Assembly: GCA_964620045.1 (NCBI GenBank)
Contig: CAZUJL010000001.1
Coordinates: 372,001 to 436,000, forward strand
DNA length: 64,000 nt
Reading direction: 5' to 3'
Source: VFKU01 sp964620045
GTDB lineage: Bacteria > Hydrogenedentota > Hydrogenedentia > Hydrogenedentales > GCA-2746185
How positions within the stretch are numbered: position 1 is the first letter of the stretch; every line of letters begins with the position of its first letter. A program made the translations under genes and the position numbers. This document shows, piece by piece, positions 59,631-64,000 of this stretch. The notes beneath the pieces are model-generated. The model saw only the letters and a program-made list of their open reading frames with translations. It had not been told where the DNA came from and did no database searches.

Positions 59631-59839
59631 AATGTGTCCACTGCCAGGGACAACTGGAACGTGGCACGGCTCCCTTTCATGTCGACCGTGAAGGCGTGCA
59701 CCTGAGCCTCGATAGTGTGCCGGCCTGGGTATGCAGGCAATGTGGCGAGCCGATGTTTGAACAAGCCGAGGTCGATGCCATTCAAGCAATACTATCCACC
59801 GTCGAAGAACAAGCGGTACGGCTGACTGCCAGCAAATAA
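59627..59839 (+). CDS. YgiT-type zinc finger protein, putative antitoxin
   Basis: A 70-residue protein starting MKCVHCQGQLERGTAPFHVD, with CVHC and CRQC (WVCRQCGEPMF) pairs binding one zinc, like the N-terminal half of MqsA. A short C-terminal helix follows, and no helix-turn-helix DNA-binding domain is present. AGGA lies nine bases before the ATG. Likely neutralises the DUF4258 protein. Confidence 0.82.
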   Translation: MKCVHCQGQLERGTAPFHVDREGVHLSLDSVPAWVCRQCGEPMFEQAEVDAIQAILSTVEEQAVRLTASK

Positions 59840-59861
59840 CCACCGCCATTCCCGTTGATTT

Positions 59862-60836
59862 ATGAGTCCTGCCCCTCACCACGTATCCAACGGCACCTTT
59901 CGCAATCCGGAGGGCAGCCCGCGCCGCGATGCATCATTCTCCGAATACCTGAAATTCTTCGCGGGGCGTATGCGGCGGCGCAACGAGCCGTCGGCGCTTC
60001 CGGCGGGGCATGTGCTGCCGGCGGAGCAGGCGCGGGACGCGTGGGCGCGTGGGGACGGCGCGGCGCGGATACTGTGGCTGGGGCATGCGGCGTTCCTGAT
60101 GCAGGTGGGCGGGAAAACGCTGCTGATCGATCCATATCTGTCGCCAATTGCCGGCCCGGCGCCGTTCGGCCCGAAGCGTTTCGCGCCGCCTGGATTGCCG
60201 GTAGAGATGTTGCCGCCGATCGACGCATTGCTGATCACGCACAACCACTACGACCATCTGGATACGGCGACGATCGCGCGCTTGCCGCGCAAGGATCGCA
60301 TCGAAGTGATCGCGCCGCTCGGCCTGGGTGCGTTCTTCGCGGGCTACGGTTTCCGGCGCGTGGTGCAATTGGACTGGTTCGACACCGAGCGCATTGGCGA
60401 TGCCGAGATCATGTCGCTACCCGCGATCCACTGGTCGAAGCGCGGACTCAACGACGAGTGCAAGTCGCTGTGGTGCGGCTATGCAATCACGACGCCGGAC
60501 ACGCGCATCTATTTTTCCGGGGACACGGGATACGGCCCGGTGTTCACGGAGATCGGCGCGCGGCTGGGTCCGTTCGATGTGGGTCTGGTCGGCATCGGCG
60601 CGTATGAGCCCCGCGCGGTGATGCATGCGTCGCATGCGAATCCGGAGGAAGGTGCGCGGATCGCCAAAGACGTGCGTGCGAAAGAAACCTTCGGCATGCA
60701 CTGGGGCGCGATTGTGCTGAGCGACGAGCCGCCCTTCGAACCGCCGGTGCGGTTTCAGAAGGCAGCGCTGCAGGAAGGGTTCGCGGAAAACGCGATCTGG
60801 CGGCTGGCGGTCGGCGAGAGTCGCGCCATCCAGTAG
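59862..60836 (+). CDS. Metallo-beta-lactamase-fold hydrolase (NAPE-PLD/UlaG-like)
   Basis: A 324-residue MBL-fold protein close to the NAPE-hydrolysing phospholipase D/UlaG type. Seen: ILWLGHAAFLMQVGGKTLLI, ITHNHYDHLD (zinc motif HxHxDH), IYFSGDTGYGPVF, and a later FGMHWGAIVLSDEPPFEP. The first 40 residues are Arg-rich and specific to this subgroup. ATG without a strong ribosome site; starts 22 bases after the zinc-finger gene. Confidence 0.9.
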   Translation: MSPAPHHVSNGTFRNPEGSPRRDASFSEYLKFFAGRMRRRNEPSALPAGHVLPAEQARDAWARGDGAARILWLGHAAFLMQVGGKTLLIDPYLSPIAGPAPFGPKRFAPPGLPVEMLPPIDALLITHNHYDHLDTATIARLPRKDRIEVIAPLGLGAFFAGYGFRRVVQLDWFDTERIGDAEIMSLPAIHWSKRGLNDECKSLWCGYAITTPDTRIYFSGDTGYGPVFTEIGARLGPFDVGLVGIGAYEPRAVMHASHANPEEGARIAKDVRAKETFGMHWGAIVLSDEPPFEPPVRFQKAALQEGFAENAIWRLAVGESRAIQ

Positions 60837-60848
60837 CGCGGCGGGATC

Positions 60849-61025
60849 TTAGACCCCGAAAATTGTCTGCGCGGCGGCATGGGCCAGCGGCAGGATGGCC
60901 AAGACCATTCCCCCGATGCCGATCAGGACCCCGGCCACCAGCAAACCGGCGGCGACGGCGTATTCGATCGTCTCGACCCCGGTGGTTTCCTTCAGAAATT
61001 CCAGCGCGCGCGTTCGTGTGTACAT
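60849..61025 (-). CDS. Flp/Fap-type pilin
   Basis: A 58-residue type IVb pilin. MYTRTRALEFLKETTGVETI gives the leader with Gly-Val-Glu at the prepilin peptidase site, then EYAVAAGLLVAGVLIGIGGM is the conserved hydrophobic pilin segment. GGGGGAAGGG lies before the ATG at 61025. No tad/cpa genes are in the window, so its assembly machine is elsewhere. Confidence 0.85.
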   Translation of the reverse strand: MYTRTRALEFLKETTGVETIEYAVAAGLLVAGVLIGIGGMVLAILPLAHAAAQTIFGV

Positions 61026-61097
61026 GGCACTAACCCTTCCCCCGATATTCCGACTTGTACCACATAAATCGGAACTTGGGTTTGCCGTGTACAACAC

Positions 61098-61128
61098 AAA
61101 CGGCCCCGGCGCGATGCCGGGGCCGTTT
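61098..61128 (-). terminator. 13-base perfect hairpin after the thiolase gene
   Basis: AAACGGCCCCGGC (61098-61110) pairs with its complement at 61116-61128 around a five-base loop. On the minus strand the stem is followed by a T-rich sequence, and it begins 18 bases beyond the thiolase stop. Confidence 0.75.
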
Positions 61129-61146
61129 GAATGCCTGAAAAACCGC

Positions 61147-62361
61147 TTAGACGCGTTCGATAATGGTGGCGATGCCCATGCCGCCGCCGACGCAAAGCGT
61201 AAGCAGGGCGGTCGACTTGTTCTGGCGCTCCAGCTCGTCGATGGCGGTGCCCATCAGCATGGCGCCGGTCGCGCCGAGGGGGTGGCCCAGGGCGATGGAG
61301 CCGCCGTTCACGTTCACCTTGCTGTAATCGCCCTCGATGCCCATTTCGCGCATGAAGCGCATCGGCACGACGGCGAAGGCCTCGTTCACTTCCATGAGGT
61401 CGATGTCGCTGATCGTCATCCCCGCGATCTTGAGGGCCTTCTTCGTGGCCGGGGCCGGGCCAACGAGCATGATGGTCGGCTCGGTGCCTACGAGCGCGGC
61501 GGCGCGAATCTTCGCGCGCGGCTTGAGGCCGAGTTCCGCGCCCTTTTCCTTGGAGCCGATCAGCACCAGCGAGGCGCCGTCCACAATGCCCGACGAGTTG
61601 CCCGCGGTGTGCACGTGGTTGATCTGTTTGGCTTGCGGATATTTGCTGAGCGCGATGTCGTCGAAGCCCATGCCCTTGCCCATCGCTTCGAAGGACGGCT
61701 GCAGACCGGCGAGCGACTCCACCGTCGTACCCGCGCGCGGATGCTCGTCTTTCGCGAGCACCACGTTGCCGTTCTCGTCTTTAATCGGGATGATCGACGT
61801 GAAGCGGTTTTCCGCTTGCGCTTTCGCGGCGCGATCTTGCGACATCGCGGCGAACTTGTCCACGTCTTCGCGGTTCCACTTTTCGAGAGTCGCGATCAGA
61901 TCAGCGCTGATACCCTGCGGCACAAACTTGAGCGCGCTGGCCACTTTCGGGTCCTGCATCATCGCGCCGCCGTCGCTGCCCATCGGCACGCGCGACATGC
62001 ACTCCACGCCGCCCGCGACCACCAGATGCTCCCAGCCGGAGCGCACTTTCATCGCGGCCGTGTTGCAGGCTTCCAGGCCCGACGCGCAGAACCGGTTCGA
62101 CTGCACGCCGGGTACATCGACGTCCCACTGCGCATAGAGCGCCGCCGTCCGCGCGATGTCCGCACCCTGATCGTTCACGGGCGTCACACAACCAAGCACG
62201 ATATCGTCCACCTGCGACGTATCGAGTTTGTTGCGTTCCTTCATCGCCACGAGAAGCTGGCGCAGCAGCTCAATCGGCGTCGTGTTGTGCAGCGAACCGT
62301 TGGCTTTGCCGCGCCCACGCGGCGTGCGGATGGCGTCGAAAACGTAAGCGTCTTGGGACAT
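61147..62361 (-). CDS. Acetyl-CoA acetyltransferase / thiolase
   Basis: Thiolase family enzyme of 404 residues for fatty-acid beta-oxidation or acetoacetyl-CoA metabolism. Active-site Cys in VQSNRFCASGLEACNTAAMK, His in NVNGGSIALGHPLGATGAM, and the last Cys in LCVGGGMGIATII. N-terminus VFDAIRTPRGRGKANGSLHN is typical of FadA/YfcY-type thiolases. No beta-oxidation partner (FadB-like) is adjacent in the window. Confidence 0.94.
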   Translation of the reverse strand: MSQDAYVFDAIRTPRGRGKANGSLHNTTPIELLRQLLVAMKERNKLDTSQVDDIVLGCVTPVNDQGADIARTAALYAQWDVDVPGVQSNRFCASGLEACNTAAMKVRSGWEHLVVAGGVECMSRVPMGSDGGAMMQDPKVASALKFVPQGISADLIATLEKWNREDVDKFAAMSQDRAAKAQAENRFTSIIPIKDENGNVVLAKDEHPRAGTTVESLAGLQPSFEAMGKGMGFDDIALSKYPQAKQINHVHTAGNSSGIVDGASLVLIGSKEKGAELGLKPRAKIRAAALVGTEPTIMLVGPAPATKKALKIAGMTISDIDLMEVNEAFAVVPMRFMREMGIEGDYSKVNVNGGSIALGHPLGATGAMLMGTAIDELERQNKSTALLTLCVGGGMGIATIIERV

Positions 62362-62525
62362 GGAAGAACCCTCTGCCGTTAGTTTACATGCGAACTAATG
62401 ATAGCGCCTTTCGGATCCCTCTGCAACCGCGCCAATCGAGGCTCACACGGCGTTCGCGCGGGGTGCCGACGGTCCGAAATTTCGTATACTCGCGGCCTTG
62501 TCTGGATGTGAGGGTGTGTCGAAGC

Positions 62526-63977
62526 ATGGAACTGTCCGCGCCGGGAGCTACGCCGGTTAAAAAGCTGAGCGTGCTCATCCCCGTGTACAACGAGGCGATG
62601 ACGCTGGAACGGCTGCTGCGGCGCGTGCTGGAAGTAGAGCTGCCGTGCGCGCGCGAGGTCGTCGTGGTGGACGACGGCTCGACGGACGGCAGCCGGGAAA
62701 TTCTGGAGCGGTTCGCGCGCGAGCATGCCGAAATCCGCGTGGTCCTGCATGCAGTGAACCAGGGCAAGGGCGCCGCCATCCGCACGGCGATCCAGCACAT
62801 GACGGGCGACTGGGCGATCATCCAGGACGCGGACCTGGAGTATGACCCCGGCGAATATCCGAAGTTGCTGAAGCCCGCGATGCTGGGGATTGCGGATGCG
62901 GTGTTCGGCTCACGCTTCGCGATGGGCGAGTTCCGCCGCGCGCTTTATTTCTGGCACACCTTTGCGAACAAGATGCTGACGCTGTTCACGAACCTGTTCT
63001 CGGGCCTGAACCTGACGGACATGGAGACGTGCTACAAGCTGATCCGCGCCGACATTTTGAAGATGCTGATCATCCGCAGCTCGGGGTTCGACATCGAGCC
63101 GGAACTATCGATCAAGCTCGCGCGGCTCGGCGCGCGCATTTATGAAGTGCCGATCTCGTACCGCGGCCGCACGTATATGGAAGGCAAGAAAATCCGCGCG
63201 AAGGACGCCGTGTGGGCGTTGTGGGCGCTGGTGCGGTACCGCTTCTTCGACCCGAACTACTGCACCCACGACGGCTTCCTGATCCTGCAAGCGGTGCAAA
63301 AAGCGCCTAAGTTCAATAGGTGGATGTTTGAACAGATCGCGCCGTCGCTGGGCGATGAGGTACTGGAAGCCGGCTGCGGCATCGGCAACCTGACGCAATT
63401 CGTGCTGACGAAAAAGCGGCTGGTGAGTCTCGACATCGATCCGTTTTATGTGGATCGCATCCGCAATGCGTATGGAAACTTAACGAACCTGACGATCCTG
63501 CAGGCGGACATCACGAACAAGCATGACATGCAACGCGCGGCGAAAGCGGGCCAGTTCGACGGCGCGTTTTGCCTGAACGTGGTTGAGCATATCGAGGATC
63601 ACGTCGCCGCGCTGCGGAACTTTTACGACGTGCTGAAGCCCGGCGGACGCGCGGCGATTTTGGTGCCGAACGATCCGCGGCTGTACTCCGGCGTCGACAC
63701 GACCCTCGGCCACTGCCGCCGCTACACGCCGGAGCTGCTGACGAAAACGATGGAAGAAGCGGGATTCCGCGTGGAGAAATGCTGGGGCTTCAACCGCGTC
63801 GGCGGATTCGGCTGGCGTGTGTCGGGAAAAATTTTGCGCAAGAAAACATTGTCGGCGGGCCAGATGCGGATGTTCGAATTGCTGATGCCGCTCGTGCGCG
63901 TGCTGGAGAATACGGGCTTCCACACGCACAACAGCCTGATTGTGGTTGGTCGGAAACCGGCGGACGCTACGACGTAA
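62526..63977 (+). CDS. Glycosyltransferase family 2 fused to a SAM-dependent methyltransferase
   Basis: A 483-residue two-domain protein. N-terminal GT2 like dolichyl-phosphate mannose synthase: KLSVLIPVYNEAMTLERLLR, VVVVDDGSTDGSREIL, IIQDADLEYDPGEYPKLL and FGSRF, then a segment with SYRGRTYMEGKKIRAKDAVW. The C-terminal class I methyltransferase (from about residue 260) has VLEAGCGIGNLTQFVLTKKR (SAM loop), SLDIDPFYVDRI and the CLNVVEHIEDHVAALRNFYD motif. Probably attaches a sugar to a polyprenyl phosphate and methylates a sugar or lipid. The ATG at 62526 is where the GT2 domain starts; a longer frame is unlikely. Confidence 0.9.
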   Translation: MELSAPGATPVKKLSVLIPVYNEAMTLERLLRRVLEVELPCAREVVVVDDGSTDGSREILERFAREHAEIRVVLHAVNQGKGAAIRTAIQHMTGDWAIIQDADLEYDPGEYPKLLKPAMLGIADAVFGSRFAMGEFRRALYFWHTFANKMLTLFTNLFSGLNLTDMETCYKLIRADILKMLIIRSSGFDIEPELSIKLARLGARIYEVPISYRGRTYMEGKKIRAKDAVWALWALVRYRFFDPNYCTHDGFLILQAVQKAPKFNRWMFEQIAPSLGDEVLEAGCGIGNLTQFVLTKKRLVSLDIDPFYVDRIRNAYGNLTNLTILQADITNKHDMQRAAKAGQFDGAFCLNVVEHIEDHVAALRNFYDVLKPGGRAAILVPNDPRLYSGVDTTLGHCRRYTPELLTKTMEEAGFRVEKCWGFNRVGGFGWRVSGKILRKKTLSAGQMRMFELLMPLVRVLENTGFHTHNSLIVVGRKPADATT

Positions 63978-64000
63978 CCGCCGCGGGTTTGAGGTCCTTC

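Overview
The window is GC-rich chromosomal DNA from a Gram-negative, aerobically respiring bacterium. Lipid A and outer-membrane genes (lpxC-fabZ fusion, lpxD, skp, bamA) establish the outer membrane. Alternative complex III, a secreted sulfatase, several Tat-exported Gfo/Idh/MocA-type proteins, a cytochrome c/copper-monooxygenase-like protein and a McsA/McsB/ClpC set together suggest a PVC/FCB-type lineage such as Planctomycetota or Hydrogenedentota. This placement is inference from gene content; there is no rRNA in the window. No CRISPR array, transposase, integrase or prophage was seen.

Layout. 1-4257 (minus): actA-actB-actC of alternative complex III, the last cut by the window edge. 4258-5003: a gene-free stretch with hairpins and an AT-rich promoter-like segment, ending in a CAU tRNA. 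5116-7018: tilS-hpt. 7232-14689: an unknown membrane protein, a glycosyltransferase, two Tat-signal proteins including a Gfo/Idh/MocA oxidoreductase, pyrF, a small anchored protein, a CBM9-like protein, and a VOC-MOSC-hotdog run. 14693-21486 (minus): an orphan mini-flagellin, sixA, two tandem two-domain signal peptidases, lepA and recO. 21770-29569 (plus): uppP, gapA-pgk, rpsO-pnp-M16 peptidase-dut. 29566-33950: a DUF309 protein, a broken small membrane gene among palindromic repeats, a Tat-exported phospholipase C-type enzyme and a DUF6188-like protein.

34057-43655 (minus) is the most coherent block: mcsA-mcsB-clpC-bamA, then skp, lpxD and lpxC-fabZ. It links protein quality control to envelope construction. 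The McsB homologue has lost the residues expected for arginine kinase activity although the ClpC N-domain pocket residues look kept; this is the best candidate for an undescribed variant of a known system. 44119-47462 (plus): a membrane fusion protein with an unusually long Ala/Glu-rich coiled coil plus a MacB-type permease, with no ATPase gene in the window.

47463-64000 is more accessory: an unknown small protein, a flippase-like membrane protein, a PLP aminotransferase, a HepT/MntA toxin-antitoxin pair flanked by palindromes, a second Tat Gfo/Idh/MocA protein, an exported VOC protein, the cytochrome c/monooxygenase/EF-hand protein, a DUF3300-DUF2950 pair, a sulfatase, a DUF4258-YgiT pair, a metallo-beta-lactamase-fold hydrolase, a lone Flp-type pilin, a thiolase, and a glycosyltransferase-methyltransferase fusion. 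Several families of short palindromes sit in the intergenic gaps, often touching stop codons.
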